Numbered from the stretch's first letter, positions 46,781 through 55,843 are shown. The stretch: 64,000 nucleotides of DNA from G965205725 sp965205725 (GCA_965205725.1 OZ242189.1:1178001-1242000); one strand, 5' to 3'. Made by a program: numbers and translations. The notes: generated from the sequence alone by a model not told the origin.

Positions 46781-47875
46781 CTATGCTGCAGCCTGGCTTG
46801 TTATATCTGTGATTCCCCGAGATTTATAAATCTCTGACAGGACAGATAGCTCGTCAAAAATGGTCCACTCCTCTACAATTTTGCCATCGACAATATGGTA
46901 TTGGCTTTCACCGAGAATAAAAATAGTTGCTCCCGTTGGTTTTCCGTAAAGTGCGCTTCCTGTGTGAACGCCAGACAGTGTCCACCGTACAGCAAGGTCG
47001 GTACCGCCTTCCTTGTTGGGTTGCTGGCACATGTAATCGACGGAGAATCGCAACTCAGAGAGCGTGCCCAGTATCTGCCCGTAAAAGCTTGTAATCGCGT
47101 CCTGACCTTCCAGTTCCCGGCCAGCCACGCTATGAAGTTTGGCGTCTTTTTCGTAGGCCTGATAAACATCGCCGACCATCCGCGCATTCCAGATATTTTG
47201 CAGGCTCGAACGGATGAATGACTCAGGATTATTGCTGCCAGATGCTTGATCAATAGGTGCCCGATCAAATTTAACCTGATCTTGCAGGCGTTGCAGTTCT
47301 CTATTGCGCCAGTTGTCAAGGCGGTCTGAAGCAGGCCTGGATGCCCAGGATTTTGCTACTTCATGTGGATCCTGGCCCAATTGTTGCGCCAGGGAATAGT
47401 TGTCGCGTACCAGCCACTCTTCAATAAAGACGTTGTCTTTCACAATACAGTGCGCGATTACCAGAATAGTGGCTTCTTGTCCTGTCGCAGCACCGTATTC
47501 TGAATCACCCAGATTGGTCATATGAGTGCTGATCAGGTGTGAACTATGAAAGCCATTGGTATCGTCGCCACCCCAAACGACATTAACTGCATCCAGTGTG
47601 CGGTCTGGAAAGGAAGCGAGGGTGGCCAAGGTGTTTTGAGTCACTTCCTCTGCGCCAATAGTGACACCCGCCAGGGTATAAACCGGGCAGTCAGAAGAAT
47701 AGTAATCCTGGCAAAGACCAACCTGTTTGCCTTCCCAGATTCGATGGGTAATGCGCAATATGTAGTCAACAATATTTTTGAATTCAGGATCAAAGCCTTT
47801 CATTGCTGGTGTTACTGCATCGGCCATATCTTCGGATGGCGGGGCACTGTCATAGTGGTGTTGTAAAAGATTCAT
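46781..47875 (-). CDS. Protein with two NTF2-like (SnoaL) domains
   Basis: A 364-aa protein with two NTF2-like folds: residues ~25-170 (KNIVDYILRITHRIWEGKQV, then LCQDYYSSDCPVYTLAGVTI) and ~215-345 (RSSLQNIWNARMVGDVYQAY; the fold closes with GKIVEEWTIFDELSVLSEIY). It differs clearly in sequence from the other double-NTF2 protein of this block. It lies between the bicupin and truncated amidohydrolase genes, 11 bases from the latter, so they form an operon. The catalytic role is unknown. Confidence 0.75.
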   Translation of the reverse strand: MNLLQHHYDSAPPSEDMADAVTPAMKGFDPEFKNIVDYILRITHRIWEGKQVGLCQDYYSSDCPVYTLAGVTIGAEEVTQNTLATLASFPDRTLDAVNVVWGGDDTNGFHSSHLISTHMTNLGDSEYGAATGQEATILVIAHCIVKDNVFIEEWLVRDNYSLAQQLGQDPHEVAKSWASRPASDRLDNWRNRELQRLQDQVKFDRAPIDQASGSNNPESFIRSSLQNIWNARMVGDVYQAYEKDAKLHSVAGRELEGQDAITSFYGQILGTLSELRFSVDYMCQQPNKEGGTDLAVRWTLSGVHTGSALYGKPTGATIFILGESQYHIVDGKIVEEWTIFDELSVLSEIYKSRGITDITSQAAA

Positions 47876-47960
47876 AAGGTCAGTGTAGTACGCAGTGGCT
47901 CAAAAAGTGATTGAGGGTTCAATGAAAAAGAGTGATTGTAATAATCCCCTTTCCAGGGAG

Positions 47961-48998
47961 TTAGAGTATTTGTGCAGCAGCAGGGTGGTTACCACGGCGC
48001 ACAGTAAAGGCCTGTAAAGGCTGATTGGATTTGTTTTGGTAGCAACGTGGTTTATTAATGGGGGCAGTAAAAACATCCCCTGCGGTCAGACCAACGCTTT
48101 GATCGGCGATTTCAACGCAGAGCTCTCCTTGCTGAACGATAATCACCTCCTCTTCCTGACGGATGTGCGCTGGAGTTTTAGCATTGGGCTCAATGGTCAG
48201 GTGACGAACCTGGAATCCATGTTCCCAGGCCATTTTCCCTGGACCGATGTTCTCTAACGGGTTTTCGCAGCCAATAATTGCTCGCTCGGTTACATGGGGT
48301 AAATGGCTCAGGCCACCTTCAGATAACGAGCCGATGTCCTGCTTGCGAGCAATGCAGTTTGCCATGTCCTCCAGACTGAGCTTCTGGAAATTGCCAGCTG
48401 CTTCTTCACGGGATATAGGTGTGTATTCGCTGACGCCATCTGGCACAGTTTCTCCTGCAATAGTGTCGATAAGTCTGCCGTCTTCCAGCAGCACGAGCCC
48501 ATGGGATTTGGCTTGTTGAAAGACATAGGGTGCCCAGATAACATGCCCGGCTGTACCGTTGTTATTCAGGCCTAAAAGAGAAAACATAAAGCTGTCATCT
48601 GCACCGATGTTCTCAAAGCCCCTGAAAACCCGGGTTGGAATGGAAATTGTATCCCCGGCTGAAATGATGACCTCGCCATCGCCGCCTTCTTCCCCCCAGG
48701 TGAATTTCCAATCACCCGAGAAGATCATAAAAACTTCTTCCGTGTCATGGCTGTGATGTGAATTTTTGCATCCCCGTGGTTGGCGGGCGCCGCCAACATC
48801 AAATCCGTGGGGGATATTGATATGAACTTTTTGCCCTGGATTCTCGGTAACCCCGCCACCAATCAGGCAAAAATTTTCTTTTTGATCACTGCCGGGTGTG
48901 CGGGCATCAAGAAATGCAGTTTTGCCCGGGACAAATTCGTCAAATCGAATAACGCGTTGCTCGATTTGTATCTCAGGCTGTTCGTTAAGTATGCTCAT
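47961..48998 (-). CDS. Bicupin protein
   Basis: About 345 aa with two cupin barrels: N-terminal (SHHSHDTEEVFMIFSGDWKF, AGDTISIPTRVFRGFENIG) and C-terminal (AHIRQEEEVIIVQQGELCVE, AGDVFTAPINKPRCYQN). The metal-type HxH...E pattern is present in the first barrel. Relatives include gentisate-type dioxygenases and sugar-acid isomerases, but no substrate is evident. The ATG at 48998 (MSILNEQPEIQIEQR) is preferred over an upstream in-frame start. It is the first gene of the minus-strand operon and is divergent from the HpaI-type aldolase with an operator in between. Confidence 0.75.
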   Translation of the reverse strand: MSILNEQPEIQIEQRVIRFDEFVPGKTAFLDARTPGSDQKENFCLIGGGVTENPGQKVHINIPHGFDVGGARQPRGCKNSHHSHDTEEVFMIFSGDWKFTWGEEGGDGEVIISAGDTISIPTRVFRGFENIGADDSFMFSLLGLNNNGTAGHVIWAPYVFQQAKSHGLVLLEDGRLIDTIAGETVPDGVSEYTPISREEAAGNFQKLSLEDMANCIARKQDIGSLSEGGLSHLPHVTERAIIGCENPLENIGPGKMAWEHGFQVRHLTIEPNAKTPAHIRQEEEVIIVQQGELCVEIADQSVGLTAGDVFTAPINKPRCYQNKSNQPLQAFTVRRGNHPAAAQIL

Positions 48999-49081
48999 GT
49001 TCAGTTTCGTGCTTTTGTAGGTGTTCGAGTGGTATGGATATCGCAAGTTCGTGATTTCATTTCCAGCAAAGTAAAATATTT

Positions 49082-49096
49082 AGACTTCGAATGCAA
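49082..49096. promoter_or_regulatory. Operator-like motif upstream of the bicupin operon
   Basis: AGACTTCGAATGCAA matches the palindrome family TTGACTTCGAATTCAA seen five other times in 43.6-53.9 kb. It lies about 85 bases before the bicupin start and within an AT-rich divergent spacer. Confidence 0.55.
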
Positions 49097-49293
49097 TATT
49101 TTTGTTAAAAATGAATTAAAAAATATTGTTTTTCTAGGAATTGATTGTGCCTTTTTATTTATTTACTTTGATAGATAAGAGCATATTTTTATTAATTAAG
49201 TAATTGATTTTATTTTGTATTTTATATTTTTTTGATGATGCTCAGTGTGTCAATAAACCTCGATCAGTTTGTTTTGCATGGCGGTGGAAAAAT

Positions 49294-49311
49294 ATTTGAA
49301 TCCGAAGTATA
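49294..49311. promoter_or_regulatory. Operator-like motif upstream of the HpaI-type aldolase
   Basis: TTTGAATCCGAAGTATAT, read on the other strand as ATATACTTCGGATTCAAA, matches the motif at 43653 except for one core base. It ends about 40 bases before the aldolase ATG. Confidence 0.5.
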
Positions 49312-49350
49312 TTTAGGCTTGTTCTTGTTGTAAAAATATTGGAATTAATT

Positions 49351-50130
49351 ATGAGCGACCAGCAGGGCGCGGCCGATTTCTCCGCATTCCGTAAAAAACT
49401 TTTAAATAAAGATCTGTTAATCGGAACATTTCAAAAAACGCCCTCTTCGATGGTTTCGGAGGTTTTGGGATTGACGGACCTGGATGTCGTTTGTCTTGAT
49501 GCTGAACATTCACCCTTTGGGCGTATGGAATTGGATGCCTGTGTTTTTGCATTGCGCTCGTCGCTGATGCCTTCTCTTGTTCGAGTGCAATCGGCTGCTC
49601 CGGCCGAGATTTTGAATGCGCTCGATTGTGGTGCGACAGGGGTGCTTATACCCCACGTGTGCTCGGTCGAGGGTGCTCAAAAAATTGCATCTGCGGCTCA
49701 GTATGGGCGTGGTGGCAGGGGCTATGCAGGTTCAACTCGTGCGGCCAGATACACGACAAGAAATATGAAAAACCACAAGCAGGACAGTGCATCTTCTACA
49801 ACGGTTATCGTACAAATAGAAGATATTGAAGCTGTCGAGGCGGTTGAAAATATTGCAAAAGTAGCTGGCATTGATTGCCTTTTTGTAGGGCGAGTAGATC
49901 TTACGGTGGCATTAAATGCTGACAGCATTAATGCGCCTGAGGTGATTGAAGCCGTTGAGAAGGTTTGTGCAGCTGGACGCGAAAATGACAAACCGGTTGG
50001 AATGTTCGTGGTGGATGAGTCAGAGATTCCTAAATGGGTCGACCTAGGTGTTAGTCTTTTTCTACTGTCCTCTGACCATGCGTTCATGCTATCAGGGGCC
50101 AAGAAACTGGTCGGTTTAAAAGGCGTTTGA
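49351..50130 (+). CDS. HpcH/HpaI-family class II aldolase
   Basis: A 259-aa metal-dependent aldolase of the HpcH/HpaI/citrate-lyase fold. LIGTFQKTPSSMVSEVLGLT, then VVCLDAEHSPFGRMELD with the base and metal-shell residues, and GATGVLIPHVCSVEGAQKIA are family marks. These enzymes cleave 2-keto-3-deoxy acids to pyruvate and an aldehyde. A four-carbon-acid-sugar kinase remnant follows directly, which suggests a sugar-acid or hydroxy-acid route. The ATG at 49351 is taken over one at 49339. An operator-like motif lies upstream. Confidence 0.88.
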   Translation: MSDQQGAADFSAFRKKLLNKDLLIGTFQKTPSSMVSEVLGLTDLDVVCLDAEHSPFGRMELDACVFALRSSLMPSLVRVQSAAPAEILNALDCGATGVLIPHVCSVEGAQKIASAAQYGRGGRGYAGSTRAARYTTRNMKNHKQDSASSTTVIVQIEDIEAVEAVENIAKVAGIDCLFVGRVDLTVALNADSINAPEVIEAVEKVCAAGRENDKPVGMFVVDESEIPKWVDLGVSLFLLSSDHAFMLSGAKKLVGLKGV

Positions 50131-50148
50131 AAAGAAGTTGTCAGCTCA

Positions 50149-50606
50149 ATGTCTTTGCTCGCAGCCTTGTTAGACAATTGCGGAGGCATTCAGAAGGCTA
50201 ATTACTGGCGGTTCGGGCGTGTCCATGGGCTTGCCTGGTAATTTCCGTGCAGCAGGGCTTATTGGTAATCCTGAAATTATCTGGAGTGGGGAGGCTGGAC
50301 CCTGTGGGCAGTTTGTGGTTCCTGCTCAGAAGCAAGCAGACAACAAATTAACCATCATGCTCTCGATAATCCGGTATTGCCGATTGATATTGAAGTCATT
50401 ATTGCTGGGCATTACATGCCCGATGAGGCCTGCGCCTGGGTTGTATCGCAAAAAGCGGGCATCCCTTTTATAACTCAACTGCCTCGGAAAAAGTGCCAAG
50501 GGTGTAGAAAAAGTTTGGCCGAGCGGCTTCTGCTAAAGTGCTGGAATCTTTTTTTGGAAGTTTGGCGAAAAAACTGGTGGAAGCCGGTATGTTCGTGATG
50601 CCATAA
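50149..50606 (+). pseudogene. Four-carbon acid sugar kinase (OtnK/DUF1537) remnant
   Basis: Pieces in different frames read LLAALLDNCGGI, then LITGGSGVSMGLPGNFRAAG (the OtnK glycine-rich signature), DNPVLPIDIEVIIAGHYMP, and SAKVLESFFGSLAKKLVEAG. The order matches the C-terminal half of DUF1537 kinases, which phosphorylate four-carbon sugar acids and often neighbour aldolases and dehydrogenases. Several frameshifts and loss of both ends show it is dead. It starts 19 bases after the HpaI-type aldolase gene. Confidence 0.65.
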
Positions 50607-50829
50607 GCATTGGCTATCGGCATATAGACTGTGCCCGGATTGATTAGAATGAAGCCGAGATAGGTGCAGCCTTCGAGAATGCATTCAGTGTCGGGGATGT
50701 CCGTCATGATGAGCTCTGGGTGGCGTAAGTTGTGGAATTCATTTCATGCTACTGACACTAAAAAGAATCTATCCTGGCTTGATGCTTCTCTCTTCAAACT
50801 TGGGCTTGAGAAGTGTATTCGGGACAGGG
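50585..50829 (+). pseudogene. Aldo/keto reductase remnant
   Basis: The frame reads RDAISIGYRHIDCARID, a TAG, then NEAEIGAAFENAFSVGDVRH, and in another frame KLWNSFHATDTKKNLSWLDA. This is the N-terminal part of an aldo/keto reductase (family form: DAISIGYRHIDCA.IYxNE with the catalytic Asp). A stop replaces the catalytic Tyr position region and a frameshift follows. It is fused to the tail of the kinase remnant by a deletion. Confidence 0.7.
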
Positions 50830-50832
50830 CAT

Positions 50833-50870
50833 AAAAAAGCCGCAAACCAGGAAATGATTTGCGGCTTTTT
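50833..50870. terminator. Bidirectional rho-independent terminator
   Basis: AAAAAGCCGCAAA and TTTGCGGCTTTTT form a perfect 13-bp inverted repeat with an 11-base loop. A/T runs on both sides allow termination of the TonB receptor transcript (minus strand) and of the remnants on the plus strand. It lies 29 bases after the receptor stop. Confidence 0.9.
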
Positions 50871-50899
50871 GCTATGTAAAACTAGCAATCAGTTATTAA

Positions 50900-53299
50900 C
50901 TAGAACTTGGCGCGAAAGCGTATGCCAGAGTTTTTGGGATACAAGAAGCCAGTTTGTACCACGTCGTCAGAGTTATTGTTACCTCGTGCCAATACAGCTT
51001 CGTCTTCCAGGTTTTCTACGAAGGCTTCAATGCTGTAGCGTTCCTGCGCATCTCTCCAGGTCAGACGAATATCTGTCTTGGTAAAGCTATCCTGTTTTTG
51101 GTTGGGGTCTGTACCAACCAGGTTACTGGTGTTGTATTCGTCGCTGGCATACACCTGAATATAAGGTGTCAGTGAGCCATTGCCACCGAGATCAATTCTG
51201 TAGCTTCCGAATAATGACAAATTGGTTTCTGGTGACCAGGGGGTCGTTTCGCCTCTAAGATCGATAAATGACCTGATTTCGCCATTCCAGAGCTGGTAAG
51301 GGTTGCCAGCACCAAAAGTACCATACTCAGAGTCCAGATAAGAGAAGTTGAACCCTATAGTCAGGTTATCATTTGGCACATAAACGCTCTCTATTTCGAT
51401 ACCCTTGGCTTCAATTTCACCGCCATTTCTTGATTCGGTAACAACAATGCCGCCAACAGGAATCTGGATTTGAGTTAACAGATTATCGTACTCAGTAAAG
51501 TGGCCCGCGATGTTAAATTTCAGGGTGTTGTCGAGAAAGTAGCCTTTATAGCCGATCTCATAAACGGTTGATTCCTGCTCGTCGGTTGCCCCCCCGTCAG
51601 AAGTCACTGCTCCAGAAAGAAAGCCAGTAGATACTGTGCCGTAGACTAAACCATCTTCACTGATATCGTATTCAAGGCCAATGCGATAAGTGGTGTTATC
51701 GTATTTTTCACCTTGGACAATAGCATCGCTGGCACCACGATTATAGGTAAAGGTATCGCGGCTTTCTGGCAGTGCTACAGGAGAAGAGCCGGCAGGGAAA
51801 TCCGGGTGGATGTTGACAACACGGTCAACAGTGCCATCGCCATTGGTATCCCCTGTAAAGTTGGAACCACCGCCGTCCAGCGCTTTGTCCTCCTCACTGT
51901 AGCGTAGACCGAGGGCCAGTCTCATGGAATCACTGATCGACCACTCGACTTCACCGTAGGCCCCCAGGGTGTCACTTTCAACCCAGAAGCTGTCTCCAAA
52001 GAAACCACCCAGGCTTATATCGCGAGAAACCAAAGGTGTTCCTGAAAGAATAGGCAATACGCTGCCATCTGGAGCAACTGCGGTACCACGGACACTGTCA
52101 TCACGAGGAGAAGCCTGATAGATAGTAAAGCTCGCGAAGTGTTCATCTGACGAAAAGTACAATCCGCTTGTAAAGTTTACCGGGCCATCAAAATTAGAGC
52201 TAAAGTTAAACTCCTGAGAGTATGACTCAATTGTTTCATCGTAACCACCAATTGAATTAGGGGTAGGGCTGAAATCAAAGTCAAAACCGATCAGGTTTTG
52301 GAAGTCAGTGTAATTAGTAATTGTTTTGAGTGACAGGTCGCCAAAATCAATATTACCTTCCAGTGTGAATGAATCTTCAGCCAAATCAATTTCAGGGGCA
52401 TAATCTTGTGAGATCGTATATGGACCAAGAACGGACGGCAAACCAGCCGAACCACGCACGGGGTTATCGCAGTTTTGTACGGAGCCAAACGGGTCAGTCA
52501 AACCATTAGCTGTTTCGTTTCGGCAAATAAAGGTATAGCCGAATAGTCCGGCCTCTCTGCCATCTTCTTCACTGCGCTGGTAGCGTAATGTCCAATCCAT
52601 TGTGTCGCTAGGCTCAAAGCGTGCGCTAACCCGAATGCTTTGTTCATCTTGCTGACCAATATCAGGACCTGCCAAATTAGTAATATAGCCATCGCTCTTA
52701 TTGGATGAGCCAGCAACACGTAAAGCAAAGGTATCGCTGACAGGAAGATTGATAGCTCCTTCAACTTTAACGGCGTCATAGCTTTCAAGTCCGAGATTAA
52801 AATAGCCTGATACGCCGTCATCAAGGCTCGGTGCTCTTGTGTGCAAATTTAAAGCACCGGCAAAAGTATTTCTGCCGTAGAGCGTGCCTTGAGGGCCTTT
52901 CAGAAATTCGACACGCTCAACATCAAAGAATGCTCGTGTCTGCTGTGAAGCGCGGGGCTTATATACACCATCGACAAATGTGCCGACGATAGAGGCAGCA
53001 TCGCCAAAGGTGTTGGTGGAATTTGCCCCGCGAACATTGAATTTGGCATCATTGCCTGCGAAAGCATAGTTGACGCCAGATACCATTAATTCCAGGCGAG
53101 ATACGTCTGTGATACCACCTTGCTGTAAAAGGGCATCATCAAATGCCTGTACAGAAAAGCCCACATCCTGAACACTTTCTGAGCGCTTGGTAGCGGTGAC
53201 AACAATTTCTTCAAGTACAGCAGCCGATGACACTCCTGGCAAACTGACCATTGAAGCCGCAATCACCATGCTCTGAAGTGCATTTAATCGATTTTTCAT
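50900..53299 (-). CDS. TonB-dependent outer membrane receptor
   Basis: About 799 aa from the ATG at 53299, which opens the signal peptide (MKNRLNALQSMVIAASMVSL...GVSSAAV); an in-frame start at 53338 is less likely. The plug begins VLEEIVVTATKRSESVQDVG and has RVEFLKGPQGTLYGRNTFAG. The barrel ends with GIRFRAKF. It is of the type common in Sphingomonadales and marine gammaproteobacteria for uptake of organic substrates. Three operator-like motifs precede it, shared with the symporter and bicupin/aldolase genes, so it is probably the outer-membrane entry of that pathway. Confidence 0.93.
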   Translation of the reverse strand: MKNRLNALQSMVIAASMVSLPGVSSAAVLEEIVVTATKRSESVQDVGFSVQAFDDALLQQGGITDVSRLELMVSGVNYAFAGNDAKFNVRGANSTNTFGDAASIVGTFVDGVYKPRASQQTRAFFDVERVEFLKGPQGTLYGRNTFAGALNLHTRAPSLDDGVSGYFNLGLESYDAVKVEGAINLPVSDTFALRVAGSSNKSDGYITNLAGPDIGQQDEQSIRVSARFEPSDTMDWTLRYQRSEEDGREAGLFGYTFICRNETANGLTDPFGSVQNCDNPVRGSAGLPSVLGPYTISQDYAPEIDLAEDSFTLEGNIDFGDLSLKTITNYTDFQNLIGFDFDFSPTPNSIGGYDETIESYSQEFNFSSNFDGPVNFTSGLYFSSDEHFASFTIYQASPRDDSVRGTAVAPDGSVLPILSGTPLVSRDISLGGFFGDSFWVESDTLGAYGEVEWSISDSMRLALGLRYSEEDKALDGGGSNFTGDTNGDGTVDRVVNIHPDFPAGSSPVALPESRDTFTYNRGASDAIVQGEKYDNTTYRIGLEYDISEDGLVYGTVSTGFLSGAVTSDGGATDEQESTVYEIGYKGYFLDNTLKFNIAGHFTEYDNLLTQIQIPVGGIVVTESRNGGEIEAKGIEIESVYVPNDNLTIGFNFSYLDSEYGTFGAGNPYQLWNGEIRSFIDLRGETTPWSPETNLSLFGSYRIDLGGNGSLTPYIQVYASDEYNTSNLVGTDPNQKQDSFTKTDIRLTWRDAQERYSIEAFVENLEDEAVLARGNNNSDDVVQTGFLYPKNSGIRFRAKF

Positions 53300-53413
53300 T
53301 ACAACCCCCATAGTGGTTAGAAATTCTGAGCCAGGCATCTGCCAGAGACAAGGATAATTGCCTCTGACGATATAAGAGGCTTAGCCAGCCTGATACTTTT
53401 TAACGCCTTTTTG

Positions 53414-53492
53414 ACCTAATTCGAAGCCTTGGTCAGCGTTTAAATTATTAAATTGACTTCGAATTCAACCAAATATACTACGAAGTCAAAAA
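53414..53492. promoter_or_regulatory. Operator cluster upstream of the TonB receptor
   Basis: TTGACTTCGAATTCAA lies at 53453-53468 and a second copy, on the other strand TTGACTTCGTAGTATA, at 53474-53489. A weaker site (AATTCGAAGCC) is at about 53418. The first two are 22 bases apart centre to centre, two helical turns, so two dimers could bind the same DNA face. Confidence 0.6.
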
Positions 53493-53856
53493 AATGCAAG
53501 AAAGATTCTCTTTTGGTTCTTGGGATAAAGTTTTTTATGGGGATAAAAGATGGTAAATAGATTTTTAAGAGCTCTAATTTTCTACATAGAGGCATATGAG
53601 AGAAAGGGATCCTTCTTTGATATTTTCTTTCAGGTGAGCCGTTTGTGTGCTTTAGGGAAAATAAAAATATAATAATTTTTTATTTAAATCAATAGGTTAA
53701 ATTAAATTTACTTATTGTTTTCATATATCTAATGAGATTTCAAAAATTAAACCCACTGAAAATTAATCATCGATCATTTATGGCTGTAAGCTGTATATTT
53801 TTTCGATTTAGATTGGTAAGGAATTATAGAAAAATGCGACAGGTTACAATATTGTG

Positions 53857-53870
53857 TGACTTCGAATTCA
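53857..53870. promoter_or_regulatory. Isolated operator-like motif next to the IS5 relic
   Basis: TGACTTCGAATTCA, identical to the core of the site at 53453. The nearest downstream gene on the plus strand is the IS5 relic that starts 14 bases later, so the gene this site once controlled may have been lost. The rest of 53493-53856 is AT-rich without a gene. Confidence 0.5.
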
Positions 53871-53883
53871 TTTTTATTGATCT

Positions 53884-54403
53884 GAGACCTTTGCGCGAAA
53901 CCAGAAGAATCTGCGTTGGGGATTTGAGGTAATCGGCCCAAGCACTCTACCCTCACCACTCTACCCTCACCACTCTAACCCCACTGGAGAAGAAATGGCC
54001 TGGAAAAACCTCAGGCAACGCAGTTTGGCGGTTTAGACAAACGTTGGAGAGATTGTCCTTGATGGATGCGTGCCCCCGTGAGATCAACGCTCCATTGAGC
54101 GAACAAGGGCTTTACAGCAAATCGGGAAGCGTCCGTATTGTTGATACCAGTGTGCTTGAAGCGAAGCCATGTCGTCCCTACAAGAACCAGGAAGGTCATT
54201 CAACCCAAGACCCTGAGGCCAACTGGAATGTAAAAGCCGGGTCGAATGCCTTCCGGGATGGTGAACTAAAATCTACAGGAACCAGCTTTGCTGATATTTT
54301 ACCGCCTGTCCCTATGTTCGATGAGAATAATACGCGAGCCAGAAAAAAGACAACCGTCCTTGAAAAGCTGAGATTGTTCTTTGAAAAGTATCTGGGTATT
54401 TAG
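53884..54403 (+). pseudogene. IS5-family element relic with deleted transposase
   Basis: The left end GAGACCTTTGCGCGAAACC starts at 53884. The transposase N-terminus MAWKNLRQRSLAV (53995-54036) runs into a stop because of an internal deletion. In a second frame the middle part WRFRQTLERLSLMDACPREI, then SGSVRIVDTSVLEAKPCRP and STQDPEANWNVKAGS is recognisable IS5 transposase including the first catalytic Asp. The second Asp and the Glu are gone. The last ~45 codons (ILPPVPMFDENNTRARKKTT...FEKYLGI) are not IS5-like and may be the tail of a host gene. No right-hand end is found. Confidence 0.75.
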
Positions 54404-54429
54404 GCAAGAATTCAACTATAGTCGCCAGC

Positions 54430-55821
54430 ATGTCCAGCTATGACTACGATGTACTGGTAATCGGCAGCGGCCCTGCCGGGGAAAGCGCTGCGCTCAATGC
54501 CGCCAAGCACCGCCTTAAAGTTGCAGTGATCGAAGAGCGGCCCTTGTTGGGTGGCAGTTGCACCCACCGCGGCACTATCCCGTCCAAAGCGCTTAGAAAC
54601 GCGGTCAGACAATTAATGGGTTTCAACCGCAACACGCTGTATCGAGAAATCGGCAACAGCCGTCAAATTTCCTATCCGCGTATGCTTTCTGGCGCCACGG
54701 CTGTCATCAACAAACAAGTCATCATGCGCAGCAAATTTTACACCCGTAATGACATCCATGTATTCAGCGGCCACGCCAGCTTTGTAGACAACAACACCCT
54801 GGATGTTGAACTGCGCGAAGGTGGGCACAAAAAGCTCACCTCCCGAGATATCGTTATTGCCACGGGCTCCAGCCCTTATCGGCCGGAGAATGTGAACTTT
54901 AATCACCCGCGTATATACGACAGTGACACCATCCTCGACTTGCAGCACACCCCACGCAAGGTTCTGATATACGGCGCTGGCGTGATTGGTTCTGAGTACG
55001 CTTCGATCTTTTCCGGCCTGGGGATCAAAGTAGAGCTCATCAATAACTTTGATTACCTGCTGGCCTTTCTCGATGACGAAATTTCTGATGCGCTCAGTTA
55101 CCACCTGCGCGACACTGGCGTGATGGTTCGTCACCGCGAGGAATATGAGCGGGTGGAAATGTTTGATGGCGGCATTGTGCTGCATTTGAAATCCGGCAAG
55201 CGCCTGCGCGCCGATGCCCTGTTGTGGTGTAACGGTCGCAGCGGTAATACCGGGAAGCTAAACCTGCGCAATGTGGGCTTGGAAACAGATGCCCGCGGCC
55301 AACTGGCAGTGAATCAGTTATACCAAACCGAGCAAGACAATATTTACGCGGTCGGTGATGTGATTGGCTGGCCATCGCTGGCAAGTGCAGCATACGATCA
55401 GGGGCGCTCAGCGACGGCGGTATCTCGCGGCAAAGAGAAAGTGCGCTTTGTGAATGACGTGCCTACCGGCATTTACACCATTCCCGAAATCAGTTCGGTA
55501 GGCAAAACTGAGAGAGAGCTGACCGCCGCCAAAGTGCCCTTTGAAGTGGGCCGCGCCTTTTTTAAGGATACGGCTCGCGGGCATATCTCTGGTGAGAACG
55601 CAGGCGTGCTTAAGATATTGTTTCACGCAGACACTTTGGAAATTTTGGGGATTCACTGCTTTGGCGCCGAGGCCACCGAAATTGTGCATATTGGCCAGGC
55701 AGTGATGAAGCTTAATGGCAGTTTGCGCTATTTCGTTGAGACAACCTTCAACTACCCGACCATGGCTGAGGCGTACCGGATAGCCGCTTTGAACGGGTTA
55801 AATCGACTGCAAGGCTTCTAG
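54430..55821 (+). CDS. sthA: Soluble (Si-specific) NAD(P)+ transhydrogenase
   Basis: A 463-aa flavoprotein that moves reducing power from NADPH to NAD+. FAD site: YDVLVIGSGPAGESAALNAA. The region GGSCTHRGTIPSKALRNAV has one cysteine where disulfide reductases have two, the mark of SthA. NAD(P) site: VLIYGAGVIGSEYASIFSGL. The dimerisation domain ends the protein with YFVETTFNYPTMAEAYRIAA. It is transcribed alone, towards the hydro-lyase gene. Confidence 0.95.
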   Translation: MSSYDYDVLVIGSGPAGESAALNAAKHRLKVAVIEERPLLGGSCTHRGTIPSKALRNAVRQLMGFNRNTLYREIGNSRQISYPRMLSGATAVINKQVIMRSKFYTRNDIHVFSGHASFVDNNTLDVELREGGHKKLTSRDIVIATGSSPYRPENVNFNHPRIYDSDTILDLQHTPRKVLIYGAGVIGSEYASIFSGLGIKVELINNFDYLLAFLDDEISDALSYHLRDTGVMVRHREEYERVEMFDGGIVLHLKSGKRLRADALLWCNGRSGNTGKLNLRNVGLETDARGQLAVNQLYQTEQDNIYAVGDVIGWPSLASAAYDQGRSATAVSRGKEKVRFVNDVPTGIYTIPEISSVGKTERELTAAKVPFEVGRAFFKDTARGHISGENAGVLKILFHADTLEILGIHCFGAEATEIVHIGQAVMKLNGSLRYFVETTFNYPTMAEAYRIAALNGLNRLQGF

Positions 55822-55843
55822 CTGAAGGGGTGAATCAAGCCAT

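Noticed and set aside
53943..53985. CACTCTACCCTCAC short tandem repeats as a regulatory array
   Set aside because: Three copies of a 14-base unit inside the IS5 relic leader; probably simple slippage in dead DNA.
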